From Pseudomonas eucalypticola (lineage in GTDB: Bacteria; Pseudomonadota; Gammaproteobacteria; Pseudomonadales; Pseudomonadaceae): DNA of 64,000 nt. The stretch is taken from positions 5,116,501 through 5,180,500 of the forward strand of contig NZ_CP056030.1 of assembly GCF_013374995.1 (NCBI RefSeq). The letters are read 5' to 3'. The notes under the pieces were generated by a model that saw only the letters and a program-made list of their open reading frames with translations, made no database searches and had not been told where the DNA came from. This document shows, piece by piece, positions 7,995 to 16,592 of the stretch (position 1 is the stretch's first letter; each line of letters begins with the position of its first letter). Both the position numbers and the translations under genes were made by a program.

Positions 7995-9185
7995 ATGGCC
8001 AAGGACACCGCGCCTACCCTGGGTATGCGCACCCTCGCTGTACACGCTGGGCAGCGCCCGGACCCCAGCACCGGCGCCATTGCCACCCCCATCAGCACGG
8101 CATCGGCCTATTCCTACGGTGATTTCGACACCGGCGAACAACGCTTCAGCGGGGAAAGCCCCGGCTACCTGTACAGCCGCTTCGCCAACCCCACGGTCGC
8201 TGCCTTCGAGGGCAAGATGGCGGCACTGGAGGGTGGCGAAGCCGCCGTGGCCTTCACCAGCGGCATGTCGGCCATTTGCGCCACGCTCATGGCACTGGTG
8301 TCCAGCGGCGATGAGCTGATTCATGTCGGCACCCTGTATGGCGGCACCGAAGGCGTGATGCGCACGCTGCTGCCGCGCTTCGGCGTGCGCGCGATTCACG
8401 TGGCCGAGGTCAGCGAGCTGGAAGCGGCCATTACCGCCAAGACCCGGGTGATCTTCGCCGAGACCCCGGACAACCCGATGCTGGGCGTGGTCGACCTGCA
8501 CGAAACCGCGCGCATCGCCCGTGCCCATCAGGTGCTGACCGTGGCCGACAATACGTTCGCTACCCCTTGCCTGACCCGGCCGCTGGCCTTGGGCATCGAC
8601 GTGGTGGTGCATTCGGCGACCAAGTTCATCGGGGGCCATGGCGACAGCACTGGCGGTGTGGTGGTAGCCAGCGCCGCATGGGTGAATGCGATTCGCACGG
8701 TGGGCCTGAAGCAGTTTGGCGGTTGCCTGAGCCCTTTCGAAGCATCGTTGCTGATCCGCGGCCTGAAAACCCTGCCGTTGCGGGTGGAGGCAGCGTGCTT
8801 GAGTGCCGAACGCATCGCCAGGTTACTGGAGGAACACCCGGCAGTGGCCAAGGTGTTCTATCCCGGCCTGGCGAGCCACCCGGGGCATGAAGTAGCGCGG
8901 CGGCAAATGAGCCGCTTCGGCGCACTCATGTCGTTCGAGCTCAAGGGCGGCAAGGATGCGGCGCGCACCTTTCTCGACCGCCTGGAACTGGTCACCCAGG
9001 CGGTGTCGCTGGGCGACACCGACTCCCTGGCCTGCCACCCGGCGTCCACCACCCACAGCGCGGTGGCCAAGGACATACGCGATCAGTATGGGGTCACGGA
9101 GGGATTGGTACGGTTGAGCGTGGGAATCGAGGACGTGGAAGACCTGGAACGCGACATCCGCCACGCGCTGGCGGCGCTCGCCTGA
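7995..9185 (+). CDS. Cys/Met-metabolism PLP-dependent enzyme (gamma-synthase/gamma-lyase family)
   Basis: This 396-residue fold-type I PLP enzyme belongs to the cystathionine gamma-synthase, gamma-lyase and methionine gamma-lyase group. The diagnostic residues are YLYSRFANPT (Tyr/Arg of the neighbouring subunit), VADNTFATP and HSATKFIGGHGD with the PLP lysine at position 210. In methionine gamma-lyase the loop TLYGCT carries a key cysteine; here it is TLYGGT (Gly117), so methionine lyase activity should not be assumed. A gamma-lyase or O-acyl-homoserine sulfhydrylase role is possible. ATG 7995 follows AAGGAG. The pairing with a nitronate monooxygenase is not one I know a function for. Confidence 0.85.
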   Translation: MAKDTAPTLGMRTLAVHAGQRPDPSTGAIATPISTASAYSYGDFDTGEQRFSGESPGYLYSRFANPTVAAFEGKMAALEGGEAAVAFTSGMSAICATLMALVSSGDELIHVGTLYGGTEGVMRTLLPRFGVRAIHVAEVSELEAAITAKTRVIFAETPDNPMLGVVDLHETARIARAHQVLTVADNTFATPCLTRPLALGIDVVVHSATKFIGGHGDSTGGVVVASAAWVNAIRTVGLKQFGGCLSPFEASLLIRGLKTLPLRVEAACLSAERIARLLEEHPAVAKVFYPGLASHPGHEVARRQMSRFGALMSFELKGGKDAARTFLDRLELVTQAVSLGDTDSLACHPASTTHSAVAKDIRDQYGVTEGLVRLSVGIEDVEDLERDIRHALAALA

Positions 9186-9187
9186 CC

Positions 9188-9234
9188 GGCCCCCACCTGC
9201 GGGACCGGGCAGAGCGCGGGAAAGGGCCGGGGCC
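9188..9234. repeat. REP-like palindromic element
   Basis: The segment contains ACCTGCGGGACC (9195-9206), which recurs at 20615-20626, between complementary ends GGCCCC and GGGGCC. It lies between the convergent PLP-enzyme and DUF998 genes and may act as a transcript-end structure. Confidence 0.5.
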
Positions 9235-9255
9235 CACAGAGTTGAAGAGTGGGTC

Positions 9256-9882
9256 TCAGGCCTTGCGGCGCAGCAGAATCACCGCGAACACCGCGACCCA
9301 GATCGCCGAGGTGAAGTAATTGACGCGCTGGTACAGCCCGAAGCCGATGCCGTTTTTCGCCGAAATGGCCATCATGGGAATGGTGATCAGGGCCAGCAAG
9401 GTCAGCACCATGGAGAAGAACGCCAAGCCCCGAAAGCCTTCCAGCCGCAGCCCTAGCCAAACCCAGACTGCGCCTGCCAGCACCAGGCTCCACGGCAATA
9501 CCAGTTCACCAAAGTGATGGACTGCCTGAGCGGTGGACGGCGAATCCATCGAGCAACCGGCATCGCATGAGAAATCTCCAGTTACAAAACTGGCCAAGCC
9601 GTGCAACATGATCAATACACCACTGAGCCGCCCCAGCGCCGATTGCGGAAATGTCTTGTAAACCCCTACCCCGAATAAAATGAATAACACACCCAGCGGA
9701 AAGTTATTGAACAGTGGATACAGCGAATGCGTCGGCGCATCGACAGCGCCGAGAATACTCATGGACTGTTCAAAGTGGCTATAACCGGGGTACAGGCTAC
9801 CGACAATCAACAAGCCCAGCGCCATCCAGAATGGAATGACCAGGCCGGCTGCATACAGGGGTTTCAAGGAGAACGATTTCAA
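9256..9882 (-). CDS. DUF998 family membrane protein
   Basis: This 208-residue integral membrane protein has about six helices and the DUF998 signature near SLYPGYSHFEQSMSILG, followed by conserved loops with NNFPLG and HHFGELV. The family function is unknown. The only credible start is a TTG at 9882 (LKSFSLKPLYAAG), which follows a GGAG ribosome site seven bases upstream; the frame upstream encodes Pro/Arg-rich non-homologous sequence. The protein ends with a basic tail (LLRRKA), typical of a cytosolic C-terminus. It is oriented like the DUF2790 gene but separated from it by 104 bases. Confidence 0.78.
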   Translation of the reverse strand: MKSFSLKPLYAAGLVIPFWMALGLLIVGSLYPGYSHFEQSMSILGAVDAPTHSLYPLFNNFPLGVLFILFGVGVYKTFPQSALGRLSGVLIMLHGLASFVTGDFSCDAGCSMDSPSTAQAVHHFGELVLPWSLVLAGAVWVWLGLRLEGFRGLAFFSMVLTLLALITIPMMAISAKNGIGFGLYQRVNYFTSAIWVAVFAVILLRRKA

Positions 9883-9986
9883 GCGAACACTCCGCGGGTG
9901 GTAATTGCCGGGTACCTTACTACAGCCGGGGCGCCCGCGTCGCGGCCCCGGCTGCCGCGCCCCCTGCGGGAGGCAAGGCGTGGGGC

Positions 9987-10241
9987 TCAGTTGTTCTGGC
10001 AACCGTTGCCCATCACCCGGTACTCGATGGTGTGGCGCTCGCCCTGATGGTCGAGGTAGGTCATTTTGGCTGGCACCACTTCGCAGACGTCAGGGATAGC
10101 GGTCATGCTTACCACCTTGGCGATATCCAGGTGAGTTCCATAACTGTATTCCTGAACACTGTTATTCTGAGCCGCGGGCAGGCTGGCAGCACCGGCCATG
10201 GTCGAGAACGCGACAAGTGCAGCGACGATAAGACTTTTCAT
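9987..10241 (-). CDS. DUF2790 small exported protein
   Basis: This 84-residue protein has a Sec signal peptide (MKSLIVAALVAFSTMAGAA) and then the DUF2790 core: YSYGTHLDIAKVVSM, CEVVPAKMTYLDHQGE and YRVMGNGCQNN. Two cysteines may form a disulphide. DUF2790 proteins are numerous in Pseudomonas and several respond to copper or phosphate signals, but their job is unknown. It starts at ATG 10241 with a weak AAAGGCC-type site. It faces a 275-base gap with no further gene. Confidence 0.85.
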   Translation of the reverse strand: MKSLIVAALVAFSTMAGAASLPAAQNNSVQEYSYGTHLDIAKVVSMTAIPDVCEVVPAKMTYLDHQGERHTIEYRVMGNGCQNN

Positions 10242-10516
10242 GAGAGTTGGCCTTTAAAGCAATCACCCTGATTGACTTCGTTTGCCGTGTTGGGGCGGGA
10301 AGAAGTTGTTGCGCCGAGCGAAGCTGGACGTAACACGAAGTACCTGTCCTGACTGCAAGTTTGTTTCAGCGGGGACACAGATAGAATACAACTTCCGGCG
10401 ACTGAATAAAGATCAAGTGCCGACATGCACTGTTGCACACTTTGCAATAATACAGACAACGCGCGCGCTGCACGGTAGGCTCGCCCTTCCCTCACACCAC
10501 TACGGAATACATTAAC
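10242..10516. other. Intergenic control region without a gene
   Basis: This gap separates the divergent DUF2790 and GNAT genes. It is less GC-rich than its neighbours and must hold both promoters. Open frames of 77-85 codons cross it on both strands but lack ribosome sites and recognisable domains, so I do not call them. No operator was identified. Confidence 0.6.
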
Positions 10517-10915
10517 GTGGAACCCGCCCCCTTACCTGCAGACCTGTGGCCACTGTTGAACAAGTTCTACCGCGAGCAACGCTCGTCCATGCGCGGCAAC
10601 AAAGCCGCCTGCGCGTGGGTAACGCGCCGGGGTGAGATCGTGGCCGCGCTGAACCTCACGCCCGTGGACGAGGGTTACTGGCTGACGGGGCTGTTGGTGG
10701 CCGAGGCCTGCCGCGGCCAGGGCCTGGCGCATGAATTGATCCAGCAGGCGGTGGCCAGCGTCAGCGGCCCTGTGTGGTTGTTCTGCGACCCTGGCCTGGC
10801 CGGTTTCTACCAGCGCTCGGGGTTTGTGGAGCATTACGGCCTGCCACAGGTGCTCAATGAACGATTGGTGCGCTACCAGCGCACCAAGGCGCTGATCGCC
10901 ATGGCGCGCTTATAA
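10517..10915 (+). CDS. GNAT-family N-acetyltransferase
   Basis: This 132-residue GNAT domain protein transfers an acetyl group from acetyl-CoA. Motif A is VAEACRGQGLAHELIQQAV, including the R-G-Q-G-L pyrophosphate loop, and the C-terminal motif is FYQRSGFVEHYG. The substrate is unknown. The start is a GTG at 10517 with only a poor ribosome site; no better in-frame start lies downstream before the conserved region. It stands alone, between the DUF2790 gene and a secreted methyltransferase-like gene. Confidence 0.85.
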   Translation: MEPAPLPADLWPLLNKFYREQRSSMRGNKAACAWVTRRGEIVAALNLTPVDEGYWLTGLLVAEACRGQGLAHELIQQAVASVSGPVWLFCDPGLAGFYQRSGFVEHYGLPQVLNERLVRYQRTKALIAMARL

Positions 10916-11006
10916 CCGCCTCGCAGGTTCACTGCCTTAAATGTGTGAGCGACGGCCAATGCACGCGTGCTAGCCTGAAGCAATCCCCCGACAGATAAGG
11001 ATTGTC

Positions 11007-11831
11007 ATGAAACGTCTGACCCTGGCCGTGCTGGCCCTGGCCTGTGCGGCCCCCGCCTTTGCCTTGACCCTGGCCGCCGCCGCGCCGCCCTCGAACATCA
11101 GCGAACAGACGTTCAACAGCGTGCTCAAGGGTCCTTGGCGCGACGCGGCGAACAGCGCCCGCGACCGCTACCGCCACCCTCGCCAAACCCTGCAGTTCTT
11201 TGGCTTGCGCCAGGATCAGACGGTGATCGAGATCACCCCTGGCACCGGCTGGTACAGCGAAGTGCTCGCGCCACTGCTCAAGGACCACGGACAGTACATC
11301 GCAGCCGTGCAGTCGTCCGGCAGCGCCGACACCCTCAAGCAGAAATTCGCCGCCACCCCGGCCCAATACGGCAAGGCCAGCCTGCTGACCTTCGACCCCA
11401 AACAGCCCAAGTTCGGCCCTGATGACTCGGCTGACGCCGTGCTGACTTTTCGCAACGTGCACAACTGGGTGATGGCCGACAACGCCAAAGCGATGTTTCA
11501 GGGTTTCTACCAGGTGCTCAAGCCAGGTGGCACCCTTGGCGTGGTCGACCACCGCGGCAAGCCGGGCGAGACGGTCGAGCAGATCAAGAGCAGTGGCTAC
11601 CTGCCAACCGACTACGTGATCAAATTGGCCACGGATGCGGGGTTTACGCTGGCCGGGCAGAGTGAAGTGAACGCCAACGCCAAGGACACCAAGGACTACC
11701 CCGAAGGTGTATGGACGCTACCACCGACCTACAAGCTGGGGGATAAGGACAAGGCCAAATACCAGGCCATCGGCGAGTCGGAGCGCATGACCTTGCGGTT
11801 CATCAAGCCAGTGGCCGTGGCCAAGGAGTAA
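11007..11831 (+). CDS. Exported class I methyltransferase-like protein
   Basis: This 274-residue protein has a clear signal peptide (MKRLTLAVLALACAAPAFA), then a Rossmann methyltransferase-like domain. The SAM loop is recognisable as VIEITPGTGWYSEVLAPLL, with later DAVLTFRNVHNW and FYQVLKPGGTLGVVDHR. A periplasmic location is unusual for a SAM-dependent enzyme because SAM is cytosolic, so it may bind another ligand or act before export. Homologues are common in Proteobacteria as predicted methyltransferases. A GATAAGGAT ribosome site precedes ATG 11007. Confidence 0.82.
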   Translation: MKRLTLAVLALACAAPAFALTLAAAAPPSNISEQTFNSVLKGPWRDAANSARDRYRHPRQTLQFFGLRQDQTVIEITPGTGWYSEVLAPLLKDHGQYIAAVQSSGSADTLKQKFAATPAQYGKASLLTFDPKQPKFGPDDSADAVLTFRNVHNWVMADNAKAMFQGFYQVLKPGGTLGVVDHRGKPGETVEQIKSSGYLPTDYVIKLATDAGFTLAGQSEVNANAKDTKDYPEGVWTLPPTYKLGDKDKAKYQAIGESERMTLRFIKPVAVAKE

Positions 11832-11868
11832 TAGCGGCGCCAAGCCCCACCCGCTCGCGTCACGAAGA

Positions 11869-12408
11869 TCACTCGTCTGAGGCAGGGTCCAGCCCGGGGA
11901 ACAGCACTTCGGTAAAGCCGAAGCGGGTGAAATCCGTGACCCGCGAGGGATACAGCCGCCCGATCAGGTGGTCGCACTCGTGCTGCACCACCCGCGCGTG
12001 AAACCCGTGGGCCACGCGTTGCATGGCCTGCCCCTGGGGGTCGAAGCCTTCGTAGCGGATGGACGAATACCGATCTACCACCCCACGCAACCCCGGCACC
12101 GACAGGCAACCTTCCCAGCCTTCCTCGGTGGCCGGGCTCAATGGCGTGATCAGCGGGTTGATCAAAATGGTCTGCGGTACGGCCTCGGCGTCCGGGTAGC
12201 GCTCGCTGCGCTCAAACCCGAAGATCACCAGTTGCAGGTCCACGCCGATCTGCGGGGCCGCCAGCCCCACGCCGCCTACATGCTCCATGGTCTCGAACAT
12301 GTCGGCGATCAACTGGTCCAGCTCAGCGGTGCCGAACAAATCCGCCGGCACCGGCGGGGCGACACGCAGCAAACGCTTGTCGCCCATTTTTAGAATGTCA
12401 CGAATCAT
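11869..12408 (-). CDS. def: Peptide deformylase
   Basis: This 179-residue metalloenzyme removes the formyl group from the initiator methionine of new proteins. All three signatures are present: [18 protein letters not shown] with the metal-binding cysteine, and QHECDHLIG with the HExxH metal/catalytic residues (Cys replaces the usual Ile or Leu between the histidines). It has the usual length for the family. It is not next to fmt, so it is probably a second deformylase copy. A gap of 15 bases separates it from the YihY-type gene upstream on the same strand, so they may share a transcript. Confidence 0.93.
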   Translation of the reverse strand: MIRDILKMGDKRLLRVAPPVPADLFGTAELDQLIADMFETMEHVGGVGLAAPQIGVDLQLVIFGFERSERYPDAEAVPQTILINPLITPLSPATEEGWEGCLSVPGLRGVVDRYSSIRYEGFDPQGQAMQRVAHGFHARVVQHECDHLIGRLYPSRVTDFTRFGFTEVLFPGLDPASDE

Positions 12409-12423
12409 TGGTCACTTCCCTGA

Positions 12424-13377
12424 TCAGGCCTGCTCAGGGTCTGGCTTGATGGAGTGATCGCGTCCGAGCCCTGAAACATGCTTTTTATCACTTTCGGACT
12501 CGTCTTCGGGGAACTCCTTGTGCCCCGGTTCCTTGCCCTCTTCGGACATATGCTCGATCACCGCATTCATCTCCGCCCCTAGCAGCAGCACGGCCGATGA
12601 AATGTAGAAATACAGCAACAGCACGATGATCGCCCCGATGCTGCCGTACATGGCGTTGTAGTTGGCGAACCGCTGAACGTAGAAGGCAAAGCCCAGCGAG
12701 GCGATGATCCACACCACCACGGCCAGCACGGAGCCGGGGGTGATGAAGCGAAATTTCTGCTTCACATCGGGCATCACGTAATAGATCACCGCTACCGCCA
12801 CCATCATCAGGATGACGATCACCGGCCAGCGGGCCACGGTCCACAGGGTTACGATGAAGTCTTCGAGGCCGATCTGCCCGGCCAGCCAGCCCATCACCTG
12901 GGGGCCCAGCACCATCAACGCGGCAGCAGCCAACAGCATGCCGGCGATACCCACGGTATAAAAAATGGACAGCGGTATACGCTTCCACACCGGGCGCTCT
13001 TCCACCACGTCATAGGCCGCGTTCATGGCGCTCATCATCAAGCGCACGCCCGCCGAAGCGGTCCACAGGGCGATGACGATACCGAAGGACAACAGCCCGC
13101 CCTTGGACTGCTGCAGTTGGTCGATCACCGGGTTTACCGAGTCCAGCGCCTGGGGCGGCAGCACCAGGCCGGCCTGCAGGCGCAGCCACGAGAAGAAGTC
13201 CGGAAGATGCAGGAAACCGATCAGCGCGATCAGGAACAGGATGAAGGGAAACAGCGAGAACAGCATCTGATAGGCAAGCGCGGAGGCGTACGTGGACATC
13301 TCGTCGTCGAGGAATTCCTTTACCGTACGAACCATGACCTTCTTTAAAGACAGTTCACGCAATTCCGGGAAAATCAT
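12424..13377 (-). CDS. YihY/BrkB-family inner-membrane protein
   Basis: This 317-residue membrane protein has about six helices. It opens with TVKEFLDDEMSTYASALAYQMLFSLFPFILF, the N-terminal hallmark of the YihY/BrkB (formerly RNase BN) family, followed by ASAGVRLMMSAMNAAYDV and GSIGAIIVLLLYFYISSAVLLLGAEMNAV. A 40-residue acidic/basic tail is cytosolic. The role is not established; the RNase BN name for this family is obsolete. ATG 13377 follows AAAGGAGA. It lies directly upstream of the deformylase gene. Confidence 0.88.
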   Translation of the reverse strand: MIFPELRELSLKKVMVRTVKEFLDDEMSTYASALAYQMLFSLFPFILFLIALIGFLHLPDFFSWLRLQAGLVLPPQALDSVNPVIDQLQQSKGGLLSFGIVIALWTASAGVRLMMSAMNAAYDVVEERPVWKRIPLSIFYTVGIAGMLLAAAALMVLGPQVMGWLAGQIGLEDFIVTLWTVARWPVIVILMMVAVAVIYYVMPDVKQKFRFITPGSVLAVVVWIIASLGFAFYVQRFANYNAMYGSIGAIIVLLLYFYISSAVLLLGAEMNAVIEHMSEEGKEPGHKEFPEDESESDKKHVSGLGRDHSIKPDPEQA

Positions 13378-13516
13378 AGCGTCTCCTTTCGCCGCCATTG
13401 AGGGGGGTACAACAAGTGAAACGCCGGAACCTGGGGCGCGCACTGGGGCGCAGGTTTTACCTCAAAACAGCGTAGAACACGAAGCTGGAACGGTTACCGG
13501 CGGTGTCCAGACAGCA

Positions 13517-13542
13517 CAGCGGCCATCCGAGGATGACCGCTG
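13517..13542. terminator. Stem-loop downstream of the CsbD gene
   Basis: The arms CAGCGGCCATCC and GGATGACCGCTG pair with one mismatch around a 2-base centre. It lies 27 bases past the csbD stop on the minus strand. No T-run follows, so termination may need Rho or it may protect the 3' end. Confidence 0.5.
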
Positions 13543-13568
13543 TATCGTTCAGACCGCAGGCAAGCCAG

Positions 13569-13748
13569 TTAGTGCTTGCTCAGCTTGTCCTTCGCTTCAC
13601 CGACCGTTTGCTGGACTTTGCCCTTGGCCTTGTCGGCGGCGCCTTCGGCACGCAGTTTGTCGCTGCCTACCAGCTTGCCAGCGCCTTCTTTAACGCTACC
13701 CATTGCTTCGTTGGCCTTGCCTTTCACTTTGTCTTTAGTGCCACTCAT
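13569..13748 (-). CDS. CsbD-family stress protein
   Basis: This 59-residue charged helical protein reads [17 protein letters not shown] and then [24 protein letters not shown], the CsbD/YjbJ pattern. CsbD proteins are abundant, mostly disordered and induced by general stress; the molecular role is unknown. An ideal AGGAGA ribosome site precedes the ATG. It is followed by a stem-loop and is divergent from the beta-helix gene, from which it is separated by 248 bases. Confidence 0.9.
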   Translation of the reverse strand: MSGTKDKVKGKANEAMGSVKEGAGKLVGSDKLRAEGAADKAKGKVQQTVGEAKDKLSKH

Positions 13749-13996
13749 GGTATTTCTCCTAGCGGAAAGTACAGGTGTCTAAAGTCGACATAAGGTTGAC
13801 CGACCGCTTCGCGCCAGAGTTTCAATTTTTTATCGGCGAATTGCTTTACCCGATGAACAGCACTGGGCGACTATCGGCCACGCCACCCGCACGCTTCGCA
13901 CACCGCGCTACGCCTCTACCAGACCCCATGCCGCGTTGTCGCCACCGAGCCGGCGAACGCGAAAAAACAACAGTGTTTTTCCCGGAATCGATACCC

Positions 13997-15478
13997 ATGC
14001 GTGTTTCTCCAGTACTGGCAGCCCTGCTGCTGGCCTTGCCCGTGGTGACTGCCCACGCGGACGAGCCCACCACGACCGCGGATGCGCCGCAGACCCTGGT
14101 GGTCAACAGCTATGCCGACGACGGCAAGGATGGCACCCTGCGCTGGGCCATCGAGCAGAACAACAAGAACCCCGGCCACTACCGCATTGAAATCCAGGCG
14201 GTGGGCAACGCGCCCTTCGTGATCAAGCCCGCCACCCCGCTACCGGAAATCAAAGGCCCCGTGACCATCCAGGGCACCGCGTGGAAGCACACCGGCGACT
14301 TCATCGCCATCGACGGCTCGGCCTACGTGCAGGGCGACGCCGCGAAGGCGTGCCCCGGCGCGGTAGCCGGGCAGTATGGCGCCAACGTCCGCACCCTGAG
14401 CAACCCCGGCCTGGTGCTGCGCGACACCCAGGGCGTGGACATCAGTGGCCTGGAAGTACGCAATTTCTGCATCGGCGTGCTGCTGAACAGGGCAGCCAAC
14501 AACACCCTGCACGACAACCGCATCGTCGCCAACAAGGGCGGTGCCGGCATCCTGCTGACCGGCGACGACGGCCAGGGCAACGCCACGGCGAATACCACGA
14601 ACAACAACCGCATCGTCCGCAACCAGCTGATCGACAACGGCGACGGCCTGGAATTGACCCGCGGCGCAGCCTTCAACCTGGTGGCCGACAACCTGCTGCG
14701 CGCCACCAAAGCCACGCCTGAAGCGTCCCAGGGCGTGGAGATCATGCAAGCCAGTGACAACACCTTGACCCACAACCGGTTCGAGAACTATTCCGATGGC
14801 GTGCAGATCAACGCCGGTGACCGCAATTACCTGGGCGGCAACGTGTTGAGCGGCAACTCCATCGGTATCAGCGTGACCGGTAGCGACAACCTGCTCGATG
14901 GCAACCTGATCCACGGTAACCGCATCGGTATCGCCCTGCGGCCAGAGGCCGTCAGCCACAACACCCGCCTGACCGCCAACCGCATCTGGGACAACAGCCA
15001 GGACGTTCGTCGCTGCCAGAGCGGCGGTGCCTGCCTGCCTGCCCAGCGCACCGGCGCCATTGTGTTCGGTGTGCCTGGCCCGGACAACGCCACTTTCGTC
15101 GGCTCGCGCGGCGGCGGTGTCGAACCGGGCAAGGCCACGGTGTGCGCGGCCAAAGGCCCCGCCACGGCTGACTGCCAGCAGTTGCCCAACCACAACCAGC
15201 CGGCACCGAAACTGCGCGCCATCGCTGCCGGGCGCCTGCACGGCGAGGTCAGCGGCGAGCCCAACAGCCGCTACCGCGTGGAAGTGTTCGGCAACCCCAA
15301 GCCGACTGAAACCGAAGCGGCGAACTTCCTGGGCGAGGTGTATGTATCCACCAATGGCCGCGGCGTGGCCAACTTCAGTTTCCCGCTGGATGTGAAAGAG
15401 CCCAACCGCTCGTTCACCGTCACCGCCACCAGCCCGGACGGTGCCACCTCGGAACTGAGCAAGGCCCTGCCGCGCTGA
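13997..15478 (+). CDS. Secreted right-handed parallel beta-helix protein
   Basis: This 493-residue protein begins with a signal peptide (MRVSPVLAALLLALPVVTAHA). The body has repeated beta-helix rungs: the NN/HDN turns in NNTLHDNRIVANKGGAG, NNNRIVRNQLIDNGDG, DNTLTHNRFENYSDGVQ and DNLLDGNLIHGNRIG are typical PbH1 repeats. The C-terminal 100 residues form a separate domain (EVFGNPKPTETEA ... FTVTATSPDGATS) like an immunoglobulin-type cap. Such proteins bind or cleave polysaccharides, but no lyase catalytic set is evident. The longer frame from 13775 is rejected because the signal peptide fixes the start. No partner gene is adjacent. Confidence 0.8.
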   Translation: MRVSPVLAALLLALPVVTAHADEPTTTADAPQTLVVNSYADDGKDGTLRWAIEQNNKNPGHYRIEIQAVGNAPFVIKPATPLPEIKGPVTIQGTAWKHTGDFIAIDGSAYVQGDAAKACPGAVAGQYGANVRTLSNPGLVLRDTQGVDISGLEVRNFCIGVLLNRAANNTLHDNRIVANKGGAGILLTGDDGQGNATANTTNNNRIVRNQLIDNGDGLELTRGAAFNLVADNLLRATKATPEASQGVEIMQASDNTLTHNRFENYSDGVQINAGDRNYLGGNVLSGNSIGISVTGSDNLLDGNLIHGNRIGIALRPEAVSHNTRLTANRIWDNSQDVRRCQSGGACLPAQRTGAIVFGVPGPDNATFVGSRGGGVEPGKATVCAAKGPATADCQQLPNHNQPAPKLRAIAAGRLHGEVSGEPNSRYRVEVFGNPKPTETEAANFLGEVYVSTNGRGVANFSFPLDVKEPNRSFTVTATSPDGATSELSKALPR

Positions 15479-15684
15479 CGCCATGAGCCGCTGCCCCCCT
15501 GCTGCGGCCGCCAGGCCGCGGCAGCTGTACGCAGCGCACACGCCATCGTGGGGGCCCCAGACTCGGCCTTGCGGCCACCGCTGCAGCGCCTTGGTCAGGT
15601 TTGGCTTTATGTTTGCGCGTTTTACCCCGAGAATGCACCGCGTATTCGGCCACAGCGCCGACGCTTCATTTGCGTAGGACTTCT

Positions 15685-16065
15685 ATGAAACTCGACAAAC
15701 CCCAGGCCATCGCGCGCCGCAACAAAGAACTCGGTGGCGCAGTGCTCGGTGTCAACAACTGCCATTTCACCCTGCACGACGCTCGGCGCAATATTTTCTG
15801 GTTCGATATTCCGGTCGGGCGCCTGGCGATCGGGCAGTACGAATGGATTCACATGCTCATGCACACGCCCAGCACTGACCAGTTGCTGCACCTGAAGGTG
15901 CCCACCGCGTTCCTGCGCGAGAAACTGGAAGGGCTGGTCGTGCGCAACGCAGGCAAGCGCAAATCGACGGTCAGCCTGGAGCTGAGCGCCGACAAGGATT
16001 CGTTCCTCAAGGACGTGCGGCCGGCCGGCACCGGGGTGAGCTTCGCCCAGTTCCTGCAGAACTAA
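15685..16065 (+). CDS. Conserved hypothetical protein (126 aa)
   Basis: I do not recognise this family. The 126 residues begin MKLDKPQAIARRNKELGG and have a predicted mixed alpha/beta pattern. Conserved-looking aromatic stretches are NIFWFDIP and QYEWIHMLMHTP, with a basic RNAGKRKS segment in the second half. There is no signal peptide or membrane helix. ATG 15685 has an AGGA site; the frame is open for 28 further codons upstream. Coding bias matches neighbours, so it is very likely real. It sits between the beta-helix gene and a DUF2177 gene on the opposite strand. Confidence 0.8.
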   Translation: MKLDKPQAIARRNKELGGAVLGVNNCHFTLHDARRNIFWFDIPVGRLAIGQYEWIHMLMHTPSTDQLLHLKVPTAFLREKLEGLVVRNAGKRKSTVSLELSADKDSFLKDVRPAGTGVSFAQFLQN

Positions 16066-16113
16066 CCGCCGCCTTGCGGCGCTGGTTTTGCCAGCGCCTG
16101 CAAGCGACGGTCT

Positions 16114-16509
16114 TCAGCGGTTCGCGGCCCACACGCCAACGGCGGCCGCCAGTGCCGTCAGCACCACGCCCCAGAAAATATCGATGAACACCAGCAGCGG
16201 CGGCCAGCCCACCAGGGTGGCCCAGTTGCTCAGGTCGTACGTGCCATAGGCAATCAGCCCCAGCATCGCCCCATAGCCCAAGCCACGCCAGACGCTGCCA
16301 GCGGTCACCCCCGGCCACACGGCCAGCACCACTACGCCCAATGCATAGAGCAGGTAGAACACAGCGGCAGGGGCCAGCAGCGGCTTGTCGCGCATCAGCG
16401 AGCCGAGCATCTGTTTATAGGTAGGGCCCATGAGCACGCCAAGCCAGAGCGCGTCCAGGACGAGGACCACAAGAAGGGTGCTGATGTAGGCGATCAGGGC
16501 TTTTTTCAT
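16114..16509 (-). CDS. DUF2177 family membrane protein
   Basis: This 131-residue integral membrane protein has four hydrophobic segments. The N-terminal LLVVLVLDALWLGVLMGPTYKQMLG and the internal GAMLGLIAYGTYDLSNWATLVGWP match the DUF2177 pattern. The function is unknown. ATG 16509 is preferred over an in-frame start 14 codons upstream because the first helix begins right after it (MKKALIAYIS). It is transcribed in the same direction as the CvfB gene 83 bases upstream on the map. Confidence 0.85.
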   Translation of the reverse strand: MKKALIAYISTLLVVLVLDALWLGVLMGPTYKQMLGSLMRDKPLLAPAAVFYLLYALGVVVLAVWPGVTAGSVWRGLGYGAMLGLIAYGTYDLSNWATLVGWPPLLVFIDIFWGVVLTALAAAVGVWAANR

Positions 16510-16592
16510 CGGTACACTGCCTCGAATGGGGTTCGTACAGTGTAGGCCCAACCCCGGCGAAAAAAGTTCACCGGGGTGTCTAGCTCAAGGCT

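Noticed and set aside
10282..10515. 77-codon plus-strand frame in the DUF2790/GNAT gap
   Set aside because: No ribosome site, no domain and a divergent control region; kept as non-coding.
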